A DNA stretch of 64,000 nucleotides, from positions 1-64,000 of the forward strand of contig NZ_JAUNLP010000002.1 of assembly GCF_030532195.1 (NCBI RefSeq), given 5' to 3'. Positions 1-12,256 of the stretch are shown here, one piece after another. Numbering within the stretch: position 1 is the first letter of the stretch; the number at the start of each line of letters is the position of its first letter. Position numbers and translations under genes: made by a program. The notes beneath the pieces were generated by a model, which was not told the origin of the DNA, searched no databases, and saw only the letters and a program-made list of their open reading frames with translations. This DNA is from Corynebacterium sp. (GTDB lineage: Bacteria; Actinomycetota; Actinomycetes; Mycobacteriales; Mycobacteriaceae).

Positions 1-63
1 ACACACCCACAAACAACGAACCCACCAAACCAGCAGGCCCACCCTCGTGAGCAGCGGAAAGAA

Positions 64-93
64 ACCCTAGCAGAACTCTCAATCACTCGTCAA
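64..93 (-). promoter_or_regulatory. Strong sigma-A-type promoter reading off the left edge
   Basis: Read on the minus strand, a TTGACG hexamer (88-93) is followed after 18 bases by TAGGGT (64-69). Runs of A and T, including CTTTAAAAAG, lie upstream of the -35 and resemble an UP element. The transcript would run out of the window. The near-consensus -35 and AT-rich upstream tract are typical of stable-RNA promoters, but the target is not visible. Confidence 0.55.
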
Positions 94-303
94 GTCCCTG
101 CCGGAACTTTTTAAAGCGAATCGGCTCTTGTTAAAAAGATTCTTTCCCCCAACGCGTTCAGTCTGCGTATATCGCGAAGGAAAGCAGTTTGAACTCGCAG
201 TTCAGAATCCGTCTTTCTCTTTCGCAACGCTCTGTCGCGCTGACCTGGACTAGATTACACACACCACCCCAGAAAAGACAAAACCGCAGGTAAATAGCAA
301 AAG

Positions 304-371
304 GCCACTGCGGATCAGCCGGATAATCCGACTTGGGCTTGGATTTTTCTCCAAACCCTGTCCGCAGTGGC
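304..371 (-). terminator. Branched hairpin behind tyrS, probable terminator
   Basis: The arms at 304-314 and 361-371 form a perfect 11-bp stem (GCCACTGCGGA with its complement). The enclosed 46 bases can form two more small hairpins, CGGA-TAA-TCCG and TTGGA-TTTTTC-TCCAA. On the minus strand the closing stem is followed by CCTTTTGC, a modest T run, so it most simply ends tyrS transcription. It is larger and more branched than an ordinary terminator. Confidence 0.6.
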
Positions 372-413
372 TCAATATGCGCTAGCTACTGTGCACCAAT
401 TACTGCGCGCTAA

Positions 414-1682
414 CTACACAAACTTCACACCAGCGAAGTTCTTCTTGCCTCGGCGCAGCACCAGCCACTTGCCGTGCAAGAGGTCGCCGTCGGCAGGTGT
501 CCACTCTTCATCTTCGATGCGCTGGTTGTTTGCGTAGGCGCCACCTTCCTTGATGGTGCGGCGTGCCTCACCCTTGGACTTGGCCAGACCAGCGGCAACC
601 AGCAGGTCAACAGCAGTGCGCGGTTCGCCTTCAGCAATCTCGGCAACCTCGGTCTCGGAGACGGCGCCGGCCAGGGTAGCCTCGTCCAGGTCAGCCAGCT
701 CGGCACGGCCAAACAGCGCCTGAGCTGCAAGTTCGACAGCCTTGGTGGCCTCTTCACCGTGAACCAGGTTGGTCATCTCCTGTGCCAGGCGGCGCTGTGC
801 CTCACGCTTGTACGGACGCTCAGCAACGGCGACCTCGTACTCAGCGATCTCTTCCTGAGTCAAGAAAGTGAACCAACGCAGGTAATCAATAACCACGGAG
901 TCACCAGCGTTGAGGAAGTACTGGTACCAGGAGTACGGCGAGGTCTTCTCGGCATCCAGCCACAGCTTTCCGCCACCGGTGGACTTACCGAACTTCTGGC
1001 CCTGCGCGTCAGTCACCAGCGGCACAGTCAGGCCGTGCACCTTGGCTCCGTCGATACGCCTGTTCAGATCAACGCCAGAGACGATGTTGCCCCACTGATC
1101 GCCGCCGCCAATCTGCAGAACGCAGTCGTGATTGCGGCGCAACTGCACGTAGTCGTTGGCCTGCAAGAGCATGTAGGAAAACTCGGTGTAGGAAATGCCG
1201 TCGGACTCGAGACGACGCTTCACGGTATCGCGGTCGAGCATGGTGTTCAGCGAGAAGTTCTTACCGACATCACGCAGGAAGTCGATAACCGACATGTTCA
1301 TAGTCCAGTCGGCGTTGTTGACCATTGTCGCCGGCGCATCGCCCTCGAAATCAATGAAACGACGCAGCTGCCCCTTGATGGACTCCAGGTTGTGCTCAAT
1401 GGTCTCCTGGCTGAGCATGGAGCGCTCACCGACATCGCGCGGATCGCCAATGAAGCCAGTCGCACCACCTGCCAGCGCAATCGGGTGATGACCTGCCAGC
1501 TGGAAGCGGCGGAGCATAATCATCGGAACCAGATGGCCCGCATGCAGAGAGTCTCCCGTCGGGTCAAAACCGCAATACAAAGTGATTGGGTTTTCGCAGG
1601 CCTCACGGAGCGCCTCAACATCGGTGGACTGATTAATCAGCCCACGCCACTGCAGTTCGTCGATAATGTTCTGTTCAGTCAC
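414..1682 (-). CDS. tyrS: Tyrosyl-tRNA synthetase
   Basis: This 422-residue cytosolic class I aminoacyl-tRNA synthetase charges tRNA-Tyr. The class I HIGH-type motif is seen in [12 protein letters not shown] near residue 40, and the KMSKS-type loop as KFGKS near residue 230. The tyrosine-binding region includes the [10 protein letters not shown] segment. An S4-like RNA-binding domain fills the last 65 or so residues ([17 protein letters not shown]). Length is normal for the bacterial TyrRS family. It lies downstream of the glycosylase gene on the same strand, and a branched hairpin follows its stop. Confidence 0.97.
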   Translation of the reverse strand: MTEQNIIDELQWRGLINQSTDVEALREACENPITLYCGFDPTGDSLHAGHLVPMIMLRRFQLAGHHPIALAGGATGFIGDPRDVGERSMLSQETIEHNLESIKGQLRRFIDFEGDAPATMVNNADWTMNMSVIDFLRDVGKNFSLNTMLDRDTVKRRLESDGISYTEFSYMLLQANDYVQLRRNHDCVLQIGGGDQWGNIVSGVDLNRRIDGAKVHGLTVPLVTDAQGQKFGKSTGGGKLWLDAEKTSPYSWYQYFLNAGDSVVIDYLRWFTFLTQEEIAEYEVAVAERPYKREAQRRLAQEMTNLVHGEEATKAVELAAQALFGRAELADLDEATLAGAVSETEVAEIAEGEPRTAVDLLVAAGLAKSKGEARRTIKEGGAYANNQRIEDEEWTPADGDLLHGKWLVLRRGKKNFAGVKFV

Positions 1683-1730
1683 GCTGTCTATCGTATCGTC
1701 TCGTCAGATATCGTCCACCGCGAGGGTGAC

Positions 1731-2393
1731 CTAGAACTCGTCAAGCGCCTTATTATGGCGCCGATATGCCGACACCGAATCGTCCTTCAGCCACAACCGC
1801 CAAGGCCGATTCGCCGCTCTTCGCACGCCCACACGCGGGCCGGCATGGATGTCTTTCGTCTCGGCGCCATCCGGCCGTGCAACGAAGATGCGTGACGACG
1901 GATCCAGCGCATCGCGGCCATAGTCGTTTAAGTCAAGGCCCATTGCCTGACCAACATTGCCCGGGCCACGGCCGAGACCAACGTATCTCGGTTTATCGCC
2001 GCGACGCTGACGCACGGCTTCCTCACCGCGCTCTATGCGAACCGAGCGCAGCAGCACTCCCCCGCCAATGCCATCAGTGGCGCTGGTGATGTTGGCACAA
2101 AAGTGAATGCCATAGGAGCGGTAGATGTACCAGTGGCCGGCACGGCCAAACATCGCCTGGTTTCGGGGCGTTGGCCCCGCATAGCAGTGCGCTGCCGGGT
2201 CGGGAAACTGCTGCTCGGCGGGGCCGCCGTAAGCTTCGACCTCGGTGATGGTGGCGATGACGTCCTCGCTCGGAATAATGAGCGCGCACCCAATCAGGTG
2301 GTGCGCAGCGTCAATGGGAGCTCCCGAAAGCAGGGCGCGGTCAAGGGCACTGTAGCCGTCGGGAAGCGAGCCGTTATGGGGCGTAAGTAACAA
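1731..2393 (-). CDS. mpg: 3-methyladenine DNA glycosylase (AAG/MPG family)
   Basis: A 220-residue base-excision repair enzyme that removes alkylated purines. The family signature is clear: EVEAYGGP near residue 52, with the catalytic Glu, then AHCYAGPTPRNQAMFG, YIYRSYGIHFCANI, GGGVLLRSVRIERG and GRGPGNVGQAMG. The start is taken as the TTG directly abutting the stop of the upstream Trm112-like gene (TAATTG). No in-frame ATG occurs before the conserved core, so a TTG start, here or slightly further in, is required. Probably co-transcribed with the upstream small gene and perhaps tyrS. Confidence 0.92.
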   Translation of the reverse strand: MLLTPHNGSLPDGYSALDRALLSGAPIDAAHHLIGCALIIPSEDVIATITEVEAYGGPAEQQFPDPAAHCYAGPTPRNQAMFGRAGHWYIYRSYGIHFCANITSATDGIGGGVLLRSVRIERGEEAVRQRRGDKPRYVGLGRGPGNVGQAMGLDLNDYGRDALDPSSRIFVARPDGAETKDIHAGPRVGVRRAANRPWRLWLKDDSVSAYRRHNKALDEF

Positions 2394-2567
2394 TTACTTG
2401 TCCCAGGCGATGGCTTCTTCGGAGAGCATGACGGGAATGCCGTCATCGATGCGGTAGGCGATTTTCAGGCGTGGATTGACCAAAACCTGCTCGTCTTCGA
2501 GGTATTCAAGCGGCCCCTTGTCACGCGGGCAAGCGAGGATTTCAAGGAGTTTCGAATCTAAGCTCAT
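2394..2567 (-). CDS. Trm112/UPF0434-like small protein
   Basis: A 57-residue protein beginning MSLDSKLLEILACPRDKG. The N-terminal LLEILACP-x-x-KG motif is the hallmark of the bacterial Trm112p-like family, whose eukaryotic relative activates methyltransferases. Only one Cys is seen, so a full zinc knuckle is not obvious. The open frame extends upstream to 2690, but that extension runs over the arg terminator hairpin and does not look like the family, so the ATG at 2567 is preferred. Its stop abuts the start of the glycosylase gene. Confidence 0.85.
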   Translation of the reverse strand: MSLDSKLLEILACPRDKGPLEYLEDEQVLVNPRLKIAYRIDDGIPVMLSEEAIAWDK

Positions 2568-2632
2568 AGTCCACCAGCTTACCGAACTGCAGAGCCACTG
2601 CAGAGCCAAGGTGTCGCGCTGCCTCTGAAACG

Positions 2633-2673
2633 AAAAATGCGGTGCGCGACGTTTCAACGCCACGCACCGCATT
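2633..2673 (-). terminator. Intrinsic terminator of the arginine cluster
   Basis: An 11-bp perfect stem (AATGCGGTGCG at 2636-2646 with its complement at 2663-2673) is followed on the minus strand by TTTTTCG. It lies 33 bases beyond the argH stop. Confidence 0.85.
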
Positions 2674-2705
2674 CTTGTCCCACTTCGCAAAATCAGACCA
2701 GCAGC

Positions 2706-4151
<1,446 letters not shown>

Positions 4152-4193
4152 TTAACTCAGCAGGCCTTTCGCTCTAGTCGCTTTTGGGATTGT

Positions 4194-5393
4194 TTACAGC
4201 TTGCGGTCGCGCTTTGCGGCCATCTTCGAGGACAGACCGTGCAGCTCGACGAAGCCGCGAGCCAGGGTCTGGTCGAAGGTGTCGCCCTCGTCGTAGGTTG
4301 CGAGGTTGAAGTCGTACAGCGAGGTGTTGGAGCGACGACCGTTGACGTTGCAGTGACCAGCGTGCATGACCATGCGGATGTCGCCGGTAACGCCCTTCTG
4401 AGACTCCTCGATGAAGGCGTCCAGAGCGCGCTTGAGCGGTGAGAACCACAGACCGTCGTAGACCAGGTTTGCCCACTCGCCCTCGACCTGGCGCTTGTAG
4501 CGAGCCAGCTCGCGCTCAACGGTGACATCCTCCAGAGCTGCGTGAGCAGTCATGATGGCGATTGCACCCGGAGCCTCGTAGATCTCGCGGGACTTGATGC
4601 CGACCAGGCGGTCTTCAACCATGTCCAGGCGACCGATGCCCTGCGCACCAGCGCGGCGGTTCATCTCTTCGATGGCCTCGAGCACGGAAACCTTCTTGCC
4701 GTCGATGGCAGTGGGCTTACCGTCCTCGAAGGAGATGATGACCTCATCCGGGGAGCTGAAATTCAGGGTCGGATCCTCGGTGTAGGCGTAGACGTCCTTG
4801 GTCGGAGCGTTCCACAGGTCCTCGAGGTAGCCGGTCTCGATTGCGCGACCGAAGAGGTTCTGGTCGATGGAGAACGGGGAGGACTTGGACTGCTCAATCG
4901 GCAGGCCCTTTTCCTCAGCGAAGGCAATGGCCTTGTCGCGGGTCCATGCGAAGTCACGAGCCGGAGCGATGATCTTCAGGTCAGGCGCGGTGTTGGCGAA
5001 GCCAACCTCGAAGCGGACCTGGTCATTGCCCTTACCGGTGCAGCCGTGAGCGACGTGGGTGCCGCCGAACTGCTCAGCTGCCTTTGCCATGTGCTTGACA
5101 ATCAGCGGGCGGGAAAGTGCAGAAACCAGTGGGTACTGCTTCATGTAGAGGCCGTTTGCCTTGATCGTCGGCAAGCAGTATTCCTCGGCGAACTCGTCCT
5201 TCGCGTCGACAACGACTGCCTCGACAGCGCCGGCGTCCAGAGCGCGCTGACGCACGGACTCCATGTCCTCGCCGCCCTGTCCGACATCGATGGAGACAGC
5301 GACGACCTCGCCGTCGGTCATTTCCTTGAGGTACGGAATAGCAACGGTGGTGTCGAGGCCACCAGAGTAAGCAAGAATAACCCGGTTGGTCAT
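4194..5393 (-). CDS. argG: Argininosuccinate synthase
   Basis: This 399-residue enzyme joins citrulline and aspartate using ATP. The N-terminal ATP pyrophosphatase P-loop is AYSGGLDTT (residues 8-16), and the citrulline/aspartate site region [14 protein letters not shown] is near 115. It follows argR by 49 bases and precedes argH. No separate ArgR box is obvious in that short gap, so the gene may depend on readthrough from the upstream part of the cluster. Confidence 0.97.
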   Translation of the reverse strand: MTNRVILAYSGGLDTTVAIPYLKEMTDGEVVAVSIDVGQGGEDMESVRQRALDAGAVEAVVVDAKDEFAEEYCLPTIKANGLYMKQYPLVSALSRPLIVKHMAKAAEQFGGTHVAHGCTGKGNDQVRFEVGFANTAPDLKIIAPARDFAWTRDKAIAFAEEKGLPIEQSKSSPFSIDQNLFGRAIETGYLEDLWNAPTKDVYAYTEDPTLNFSSPDEVIISFEDGKPTAIDGKKVSVLEAIEEMNRRAGAQGIGRLDMVEDRLVGIKSREIYEAPGAIAIMTAHAALEDVTVERELARYKRQVEGEWANLVYDGLWFSPLKRALDAFIEESQKGVTGDIRMVMHAGHCNVNGRRSNTSLYDFNLATYDEGDTFDQTLARGFVELHGLSSKMAAKRDRKL

Positions 5394-5442
5394 TGGGTAA
5401 AGCGCTCCTTTATTCGGTGCTTAAAGCATTTCGAGGATTAGT

Positions 5443-5925
5443 TTACTGGTTCGTTCCGGCGGCTAGACGCTGGGCTAGGTCTGCGCCGGTAAGAGGTTCT
5501 CTAGCCAGACACATCACGGTGTCATCACCAGCGATTGTGCCGACAATTTCTTTCAGTCCAGCACGGTCAATCACGCTGGCCAGATACTGTGCGGCTCCCG
5601 GTGGGGTGCGGACAACGGCGATTGCACCAGAGTGGTCAATCGAGACCAACAGCTCATCCAGTACGCGTCGCATCTTAGCCACTGCCCCGCCGGAGACAGC
5701 AAGCGCGTCTTCGACAATGGAGTACCGAGAGCCCTGTGCACCATCGCGGATCTTGCGAGCTCCGAGTTCATCGAGATCGCGCGACAGCGTTGCCTGCGCA
5801 ATATCGATTCCCTCATTGGCCAGCAGTTCCACAAGCTGCACTTGGCTGGACACGTGGTGCTGCGCCAGCAGGTCGGCGATACGAGCCTGACGTGCTGTGC
5901 GAGAACCAGGTTGTGCTGCGGTCAT
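5443..5925 (-). CDS. argR: Arginine repressor ArgR
   Basis: A 160-residue hexameric repressor that binds ARG boxes with arginine as co-repressor. The N-terminal winged helix ([27 protein letters not shown], then [14 protein letters not shown]) is typical. The C-terminal oligomerisation and arginine-binding domain carries [12 protein letters not shown] near residue 137. The gene lies inside the cluster between argF (gap 5 bases) and argG, as is usual in corynebacteria, so it is likely autoregulated through the argC operator. Confidence 0.96.
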   Translation of the reverse strand: MTAAQPGSRTARQARIADLLAQHHVSSQVQLVELLANEGIDIAQATLSRDLDELGARKIRDGAQGSRYSIVEDALAVSGGAVAKMRRVLDELLVSIDHSGAIAVVRTPPGAAQYLASVIDRAGLKEIVGTIAGDDTVMCLAREPLTGADLAQRLAAGTNQ

Positions 5926-5930
5926 GGCCG

Positions 5931-6872
<942 letters not shown>

Positions 6873-6879
6873 CTAAGTC

Positions 6880-8085
6880 TTAGTTCCTTTCCTTGTCAGC
6901 CACTGCCTTGGCAGCGTCATCCAAGCAAATATCGATGAGTTCAACTGCACGGTTGATTTCCTCATCAGTCAGGTTCAGTGGCGGGACAATACGCAGCACG
7001 TTTGCCTGCGGAGCATTCAAAATAACGCCACGCTCATAGCCGGCGCTGACAGCTTCCTTTGCCAGGTTCTCGTTCAACACGACGCCCAGCATGAAGCCGC
7101 GACCACGGACGTGGTCAACATGGCTTAACGACGCAAGCTTGCGCGCCAGCACCTTGCCCTTTTCAGTCACCCGAGCGAGCAGGTTCTCCTCTTCCAGAGT
7201 GTTGATGACAGCAAGACCTGCAGAAGCGCACACTGGGTTGCCACCGAAAGTGGTGCCGTGAGCACCCGGGGAAAACAGCTCAGCTGCGCGACCGTTAGCG
7301 ACAACGGCGCCCAGCGGCAGTCCACCACCAAGGCCCTTGGCCAAGGTCATAACATCCGGAACAATGTCGTCGTGCTGGTGTGCAAACCACTTACCGGTAC
7401 GCCCCATGCCAGTCTGTACCTCATCGACAATCATCAAAACGTCGAAGCGCTTAGTCAGCTCACGCACAGCCTTCAAGTAGCCCTCCGGAGGGGCGACCAC
7501 ACCGGTCTCACCCTGGATTGGCTCCATAATGACGGCGGCCACACCCAGCGGGTCGGACTCAATGGTCTTGGTCAAAAAGTCAATGTCGCCGTATGGAACG
7601 AACTCAACACCAGCTGGCATTGGATCGAATGGAGTGCGCTTATCCGGCTGGCCGGTCATGGCCAACGCACCCATGGTGCGGCCGTGGAAGCCGTGATGAG
7701 TGGCGATGATGCGTGGCCGACCAGTCAAGCGTGCCAGCTTGAACGCTGCCTCATTGGCCTCAGTACCGGAGTTGCAGAACATCACGCGGGTGTCTTCGGC
7801 ATCCCAATCTGCCAGTTCCACCAGCTTGTCCGCCAAGTCCAGCGGCGGCTGAGAAGCGAAGATGTTGGAGACGTGGCCGAGAGTGCCAATCTGGTCGCAC
7901 ACGGCCTTCACAATCGCAGGATGTGCATGCCCCAGGGCATTGACTGCAATGCCGGCAAGCAGGTCCAGGTATTCCTTGCCCTCGGAATCAGTGACAATCG
8001 CGCCTTTGCCTCGCACAAGCTCAATGCGCGGCGTGCCGTAATTGTTCATCATCGTGTGTTGCCACTGCTGCTTGAAGTCGCTCAT
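6880..8085 (-). CDS. argD: Acetylornithine aminotransferase
   Basis: A 401-residue class III PLP-dependent aminotransferase converting N-acetylglutamate semialdehyde to N-acetylornithine. Seen are [17 protein letters not shown] (PLP phosphate region, near 105), HGFHGRT near 135, the cofactor Asp in [14 protein letters not shown] near 220, and the Schiff-base Lys in [14 protein letters not shown] near 250. Normal length. The ATG at 8085 matches the usual family N-terminus leading into [14 protein letters not shown]. Confidence 0.96.
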   Translation of the reverse strand: MSDFKQQWQHTMMNNYGTPRIELVRGKGAIVTDSEGKEYLDLLAGIAVNALGHAHPAIVKAVCDQIGTLGHVSNIFASQPPLDLADKLVELADWDAEDTRVMFCNSGTEANEAAFKLARLTGRPRIIATHHGFHGRTMGALAMTGQPDKRTPFDPMPAGVEFVPYGDIDFLTKTIESDPLGVAAVIMEPIQGETGVVAPPEGYLKAVRELTKRFDVLMIVDEVQTGMGRTGKWFAHQHDDIVPDVMTLAKGLGGGLPLGAVVANGRAAELFSPGAHGTTFGGNPVCASAGLAVINTLEEENLLARVTEKGKVLARKLASLSHVDHVRGRGFMLGVVLNENLAKEAVSAGYERGVILNAPQANVLRIVPPLNLTDEEINRAVELIDICLDDAAKAVADKERN

Positions 8086-8142
8086 GTCGTAATAGACCTG
8101 CCTTAAATCTGTGTAGGTAAGTTTTCGTTCGTCGTTTTTGCC

Positions 8143-9036
8143 TTATCCGGGCTCTACCATTGTGCCGATACCACCGGATGTCATCAGCTCCAGCAGCACC
8201 GAGTGCGGCTGTCGACCGTCAATGACGTGGGCCGCAGGCACTCCCCGATCCACTGCATTCAAACAGGACTCCATCTTCGGAATCATGCCCGCATCCAGCG
8301 ACGGAAGAATCTTGCGCAACTCAGAGGTGGAAATTCGAGACACCAGTGAATCACGGTTCGGCCAATCGGTGTAGAGACCTTCGACATTAGTGAGAATCAC
8401 GAGACGATTCGCGTCAATCGCCGAAGCCAGTGCACCAGCTGCCGTATCGGCGTTGATGTTGTAGACCTCCGAGCCGTCCTCTGAAGGGGCAATTGTGGAC
8501 ACAACGGGGATACGACCGGCGTCGATAAGATCCATCAGTGTCTCCGGGTGCACCTCGGTAATGTTGCCGACCAGACCAATATCGGTTTCCTTGCCGCCGA
8601 CAGTGACGGTGCGGCGAGCGCCGGTAAACAGGCCACCGTCCTCGCCTGAGGTACCGACTGCATAGGGGCCATAGGCATTGATGAGGTTCACCAACTCACG
8701 GCCGACCTGGCCGAAGAGCACCATGCGCACAGTTTCCATGACCTCTGGTGTGGTCACACGGAAACCACCGCGGAACTCCCCCTCTAGCCCAAGGCGCTTC
8801 AGCATCGCCGAAATCTGCGGGCCGCCACCGTGGACGACGACCGGCTTAACACCAACCGTGCGCAAAAACACCATGTCCTGCGCAAACGCCTTCTTCAGCT
8901 TCAGGTCGGTCATTGCGTTGCCGCCGTACTTGACCACCACAATCTTGTCGCGGTGATGCTGCAGCCACGGAAGGGCCTCCGCCAGCACGTGTGCCCGCTG
9001 TTCGAAGGTCAGACCTTCGGTCAACTGGTGAACCAT
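8143..9036 (-). CDS. argB: Acetylglutamate kinase
   Basis: This 297-residue amino-acid kinase phosphorylates N-acetylglutamate, normally the arginine-feedback-inhibited step in corynebacteria. Nucleotide and substrate motifs are KYGGNAM near 37, VVHGGGPQI near 67, and the [14 protein letters not shown] segment near 195. The N-terminal helix that mediates hexamer formation and arginine inhibition in this family appears present (residues 1-25). It is 22 bases behind argJ. Confidence 0.97.
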   Translation of the reverse strand: MVHQLTEGLTFEQRAHVLAEALPWLQHHRDKIVVVKYGGNAMTDLKLKKAFAQDMVFLRTVGVKPVVVHGGGPQISAMLKRLGLEGEFRGGFRVTTPEVMETVRMVLFGQVGRELVNLINAYGPYAVGTSGEDGGLFTGARRTVTVGGKETDIGLVGNITEVHPETLMDLIDAGRIPVVSTIAPSEDGSEVYNINADTAAGALASAIDANRLVILTNVEGLYTDWPNRDSLVSRISTSELRKILPSLDAGMIPKMESCLNAVDRGVPAAHVIDGRQPHSVLLELMTSGGIGTMVEPG

Positions 9037-9058
9037 GACAGTCTCCTAAAAACTGCTC

Positions 9059-10264
9059 TTATGACGAGTACGCCGAATTGATGTGGACGTAATCGTGCGA
9101 CAAATCGGTGGTACGAATCGTGGCTTCCTCCGCGTTACCGGTACCCAGGTCAACCTCAACGGCAATGTCCTTGCCGGACAGGTCAACTTCACGGGCATCC
9201 GGGGTGCCACCGGTGTCACGGCAAACGACGTGACCGTTGAAGGACACCGTGATGTGTTCCGGATCCATCTCCACCGGAGCGGTTCCCACTGCCGCCAGGA
9301 CACGGCCCCAGTTCGGATCCGAACCAAACATTGCACACTTAAACAGGTTGTCGCGTCCGATGATGCGAGCTGCTACCAGTGCCTCATCTGCACCGCCGGT
9401 ACCGCGCACGGTCACAGACACGCGCTTGGTGACGCCTTCTGCGTCCGACTGCATCTGGCGCGCGATGGTGTCACAGACTGTCAGCACTGCGCGGTCGAGT
9501 TCCTCCTGTGACGGCTTCACCCCGGAGGCGCCGTTCGCAAGGATGATGACCGTGTCATTCGTAGAGGTAGAACCGTCAATATCAAGTCGGTTGAAAGTGA
9601 CCTCGCTGGCCTTAGCGATGGCCGCATGCGCCATCTCTGCGGTCACAGACGCATCGGTGGTAATGACACCGAGCATGGTGGCCATGGCCGGGCTGATCAT
9701 GCCAACGCCCTTGCCCATAGCGCCAACAGTGAAACCTTCACCGTAAGCAACGGCTTCCTTAGCCACCAAGTCAGTGGTCAAAATGGCCTCAGCAGCTGCG
9801 GTGCCAGCAGCAGCATCCGAGCTGAGCTTCTCCACCAGCTGCGGCACGCCGCCAAGCACAATATCCATCGGCAGCCGATCACCAATCAGCCCCGTGGAGC
9901 AGGCACCGATCTCGCTGACATCAACGCCCAGGTCATCTGCAACCTGCTGGCAGACCTCAAGTGCATCGGCAATACCCGGCTGACCATTGCAGGCGTTGGC
10001 ATTACCGGAGTTGAGTACCACAGCCGACAGCTTGCCATCCGCGATGTGCTTCTTGGTAACAGTGACCGGCGCTGCCTGGACACGGTTGGTGGTAAAGACA
10101 GCAGCCGCCGTCTTCTCTGGCCCCTGGTTAACCACCAGTGCCATATCTGGGTTACCGCTGGCCTTAATACCTGCGGTAATGCCACTTGCGGCAAAGCCCT
10201 GCGGTGCGCAAACGCCGCCTTCTTCCCCACCGACGTTCACGAGACCTTCTTTTTCCTTCTTCAT
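9059..10264 (-). CDS. argJ: Bifunctional glutamate N-acetyltransferase / ornithine acetyltransferase
   Basis: A 401-residue Ntn-type enzyme that recycles the acetyl group from acetylornithine to glutamate. It self-cleaves at a conserved Thr, seen in the [20 protein letters not shown] segment near residue 190. SGNANACNG and the [11 protein letters not shown] oxyanion region are also present. Presence of argJ without a visible argA or argE suggests the cyclic pathway. Its ATG overlaps the argC stop by one base (TAATG), implying translational coupling. Confidence 0.97.
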   Translation of the reverse strand: MKKEKEGLVNVGGEEGGVCAPQGFAASGITAGIKASGNPDMALVVNQGPEKTAAAVFTTNRVQAAPVTVTKKHIADGKLSAVVLNSGNANACNGQPGIADALEVCQQVADDLGVDVSEIGACSTGLIGDRLPMDIVLGGVPQLVEKLSSDAAAGTAAAEAILTTDLVAKEAVAYGEGFTVGAMGKGVGMISPAMATMLGVITTDASVTAEMAHAAIAKASEVTFNRLDIDGSTSTNDTVIILANGASGVKPSQEELDRAVLTVCDTIARQMQSDAEGVTKRVSVTVRGTGGADEALVAARIIGRDNLFKCAMFGSDPNWGRVLAAVGTAPVEMDPEHITVSFNGHVVCRDTGGTPDAREVDLSGKDIAVEVDLGTGNAEEATIRTTDLSHDYVHINSAYSS

Positions 10265-11307
10265 TACGGGGCCACTCCTACCTGCGGCAGACCGGCGGTT
10301 TCATTCTGGCCGGTTGCCAAATTCATGCACTGCACTGCGGCACCACCGGTGCCCTTGGTCAAATTATCGATCGCCGAGGTCAGCAACAGACGCTTCGAAC
10401 GGGTATCCACCTCAACCTGGATCTGCACCAGGTTGGAGCCGATCACCGACTGCGTCTGCGGCTGCAGGCCTTCTGCCAGAACCTGAACAAATGGCTCACC
10501 CTGGTAGAACTCCTGGTACGTCTCCCGAGCGGCTGCCTCCGTCAACGTTTCATCCATCAGCGGGGCCGTAATAGTCGTCAAAATGCCGCGCGATGTCGGT
10601 GCGAGAACCGGCGTGAAGCTGACCGTTAGGTCTTCTGCATACGGCTTCAAGTTCTGCAGGAACTCCGCGGTGTGGCGATGCTTGCCCGCGGTGTTGTAAG
10701 CGCGCAGGTTACCCATGACCTCAGAACCGAGCATGGGCACCGCAGCCTTCTTGCCAGCGCCGGAGGTACCGGTGATGGAGACAACTGCCAACTCCGGCTT
10801 GACCAATTTCTTTGCCATTGCTGGCAGAGCAGTCAACGTACCGCCGGTGGGGAAACACCCCGGCACGGCGATGCGGGTGGAATTGGCAATTACTTCCCTG
10901 TTACCCGGCAGCTCTGGGATGCCATAGGTCCAGGTACCAGCATGCTCGGTGCCGTAGTAGTGCTCCCATTCAGCAGCATCCTGCAGACGGAAATCCGCAC
11001 CGCAGTCAATAATGATGGTGTCATCCCCCAGCTGCTTGGCAATAGCAGCAGAATGGCCATGAGGCAGACCCAGGAACACGACATCGTGCCCTGCGAGCGT
11101 GTCACCATTAGTCGGCTCAATTCGGCGATCAGCCAAAGGTGCCACATGAGGCATAATGTCGCCCACACGAGCACCCGCGTTGGAAGCTCCTGTCAGCGCA
11201 CCGATGGTCAATTCGCCCGAAAGATAGGCCGGGTGCGAAAGCAGCAGTCGGAGGATTTCCCCTCCGGCGTAACCGGTCGCACCGGCAATGGCAACTGAAA
11301 TACTCAT
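10264..11307 (-). CDS. argC: N-acetyl-gamma-glutamyl-phosphate reductase
   Basis: A 347-residue NADP-dependent reductase of arginine synthesis. It begins [17 protein letters not shown] with the Rossmann glycine motif, and the catalytic Cys lies in the AVPGCFPTG segment near 150. A start nine bases upstream (11316) is possible but the ATG at 11307 fits the family. First gene of the arg cluster, with an ArgR box 30 bases upstream. The hinge segment [10 protein letters not shown] near 180 is typical. Confidence 0.96.
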   Translation of the reverse strand: MSISVAIAGATGYAGGEILRLLLSHPAYLSGELTIGALTGASNAGARVGDIMPHVAPLADRRIEPTNGDTLAGHDVVFLGLPHGHSAAIAKQLGDDTIIIDCGADFRLQDAAEWEHYYGTEHAGTWTYGIPELPGNREVIANSTRIAVPGCFPTGGTLTALPAMAKKLVKPELAVVSITGTSGAGKKAAVPMLGSEVMGNLRAYNTAGKHRHTAEFLQNLKPYAEDLTVSFTPVLAPTSRGILTTITAPLMDETLTEAAARETYQEFYQGEPFVQVLAEGLQPQTQSVIGSNLVQIQVEVDTRSKRLLLTSAIDNLTKGTGGAAVQCMNLATGQNETAGLPQVGVAP

Positions 11308-11336
11308 GCCACACATTCAACACTTTTATTCAGTTC

Positions 11337-11353
11337 ATTGCAAGATATTCATG
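11337..11353 (-). promoter_or_regulatory. Candidate ARG box before argC
   Basis: Read on the minus strand the site is CATGAATATCTTGCAAT. It resembles the ArgR operator consensus CATGAATAAAAATKCAAK but is one base shorter. A further TGAATA lies at about 11329-11334, giving a possible second half-box. Placement about 30 bases before argC fits repression of the whole cluster. Confidence 0.6.
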
Positions 11354-11382
11354 AAATTCGTTGTAAAAGTGCTGGAAAGATA

Positions 11383-11399
11383 CTCCTGTGAGACAGGAG
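11383..11399 (-). terminator. Small hairpin behind the serine protease gene
   Basis: CTCCTGT and ACAGGAG form a 7-bp stem with a 3-base loop, followed on the minus strand by TATCTTTCC. It sits just after the protease stop and before the argC promoter region. The T run is weak. Confidence 0.4.
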
Positions 11400-11401
11400 A
11401 A

Positions 11402-12247
11402 CTATGAATATTGCGGAAGGCGTGGAAAATTTGGCGAATCAATCCCCAGGCCAACACCCTTCGCCATAACGTCATCCGCCCACTTCGCCACAGACGCCGT
11501 CGTTGTGTACAGGTAGTAGCCCGTCGATTCCGGCGCAACGTTTTTGTCAAAGGACACCGCGCCCGAGAAAATCGCCGCCAGCTTTCCATTCACAAACATC
11601 GGGCCGCCCGAGTCACCCTCCTGCAGAGCAGTTGGCAGCTCAATATGCGCGAGCACCGAATCCCCCAAAGCGCAGCGACTATACGACGCAGGGCACATCG
11701 CCGCACTCGCCGTCGCCGTCGACACCTCGCGGCCTGCCCCGTCCCCAAGCGGCGAACGCCCGTAGACGGCACTGCTAATCACAGCGTCAGAAAACGCTTG
11801 ACGACGTTCAATTGCGGGAAATTCCGAAACTCCAGAGTCCACCGCCAAGTGCATCAGCGCGACATCGCCGGTGGGAGCAACTCGCCAGCCGGCAATAGGA
11901 ATTCGACGAGCCTGATCCCCCGCCCCAACCTTCACATGACCAATGGGCAGTGCTGCATTTCGCACGCAGTGCGCCGCAGTCATCACCCACTGCGAGGAGA
12001 CCAGTGTGCCCGTACACCTATTGAGGCCCAAAGCACTGTTTGGCACCGCAATGGAGACAACTGAATTCGCCTCCACCCCTGCCACGGCCGGGCTGCCGTG
12101 CACCAGCGCAGCGGCACTCGGAGCCCCGGCAACAGCCAGACCCAGCGCTGCCGCGACTGCTGCGGCCTGCATCCTTACTCGTCGGACGGCACGCCCAAGG
12201 TGCTCAGCTGTTCGACCGACTGTGGCCTGTTGCCGTGCCCGAGTCAT
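11402..12247 (-). CDS. Secreted trypsin-like serine protease
   Basis: A 281-residue S1-family (chymotrypsin-fold) protease. All three catalytic residues are visible: His in MTAAHC near 94, Asp in GDVALMHL near 130, and Ser in GDSGGP near 215. An arginine-rich N-region followed by a hydrophobic segment (AAAVAAALGLAVAGAPSAAA) is a signal peptide, so the enzyme is exported. AGGAG 7 bases before the ATG supports the start. The gene begins only 9 bases after pheT, so it is probably transcribed with pheST. Its substrate cannot be told from the sequence. Confidence 0.88.
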   Translation of the reverse strand: MTRARQQATVGRTAEHLGRAVRRVRMQAAAVAAALGLAVAGAPSAAALVHGSPAVAGVEANSVVSIAVPNSALGLNRCTGTLVSSQWVMTAAHCVRNAALPIGHVKVGAGDQARRIPIAGWRVAPTGDVALMHLAVDSGVSEFPAIERRQAFSDAVISSAVYGRSPLGDGAGREVSTATASAAMCPASYSRCALGDSVLAHIELPTALQEGDSGGPMFVNGKLAAIFSGAVSFDKNVAPESTGYYLYTTTASVAKWADDVMAKGVGLGIDSPNFPRLPQYS

Positions 12248-12256
12248 TGGTATCTC

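Larger units (their letters stand above)
1..413. other. Intergenic region left of tyrS
   Basis: No convincing coding frame is present. The region holds a minus-strand promoter near its left edge, an A/T-rich stretch just upstream of that promoter (about 108-150), and a large branched hairpin directly behind tyrS. In related actinobacteria an rRNA operon can lie near tyrS, but no rRNA sequence is visible here, so what the promoter serves is inference. Confidence 0.6.

Noticed and set aside
474..1895. Long plus-strand frame opposite tyrS
   Set aside because: Antisense shadow of tyrS without homology signs or ribosome site.
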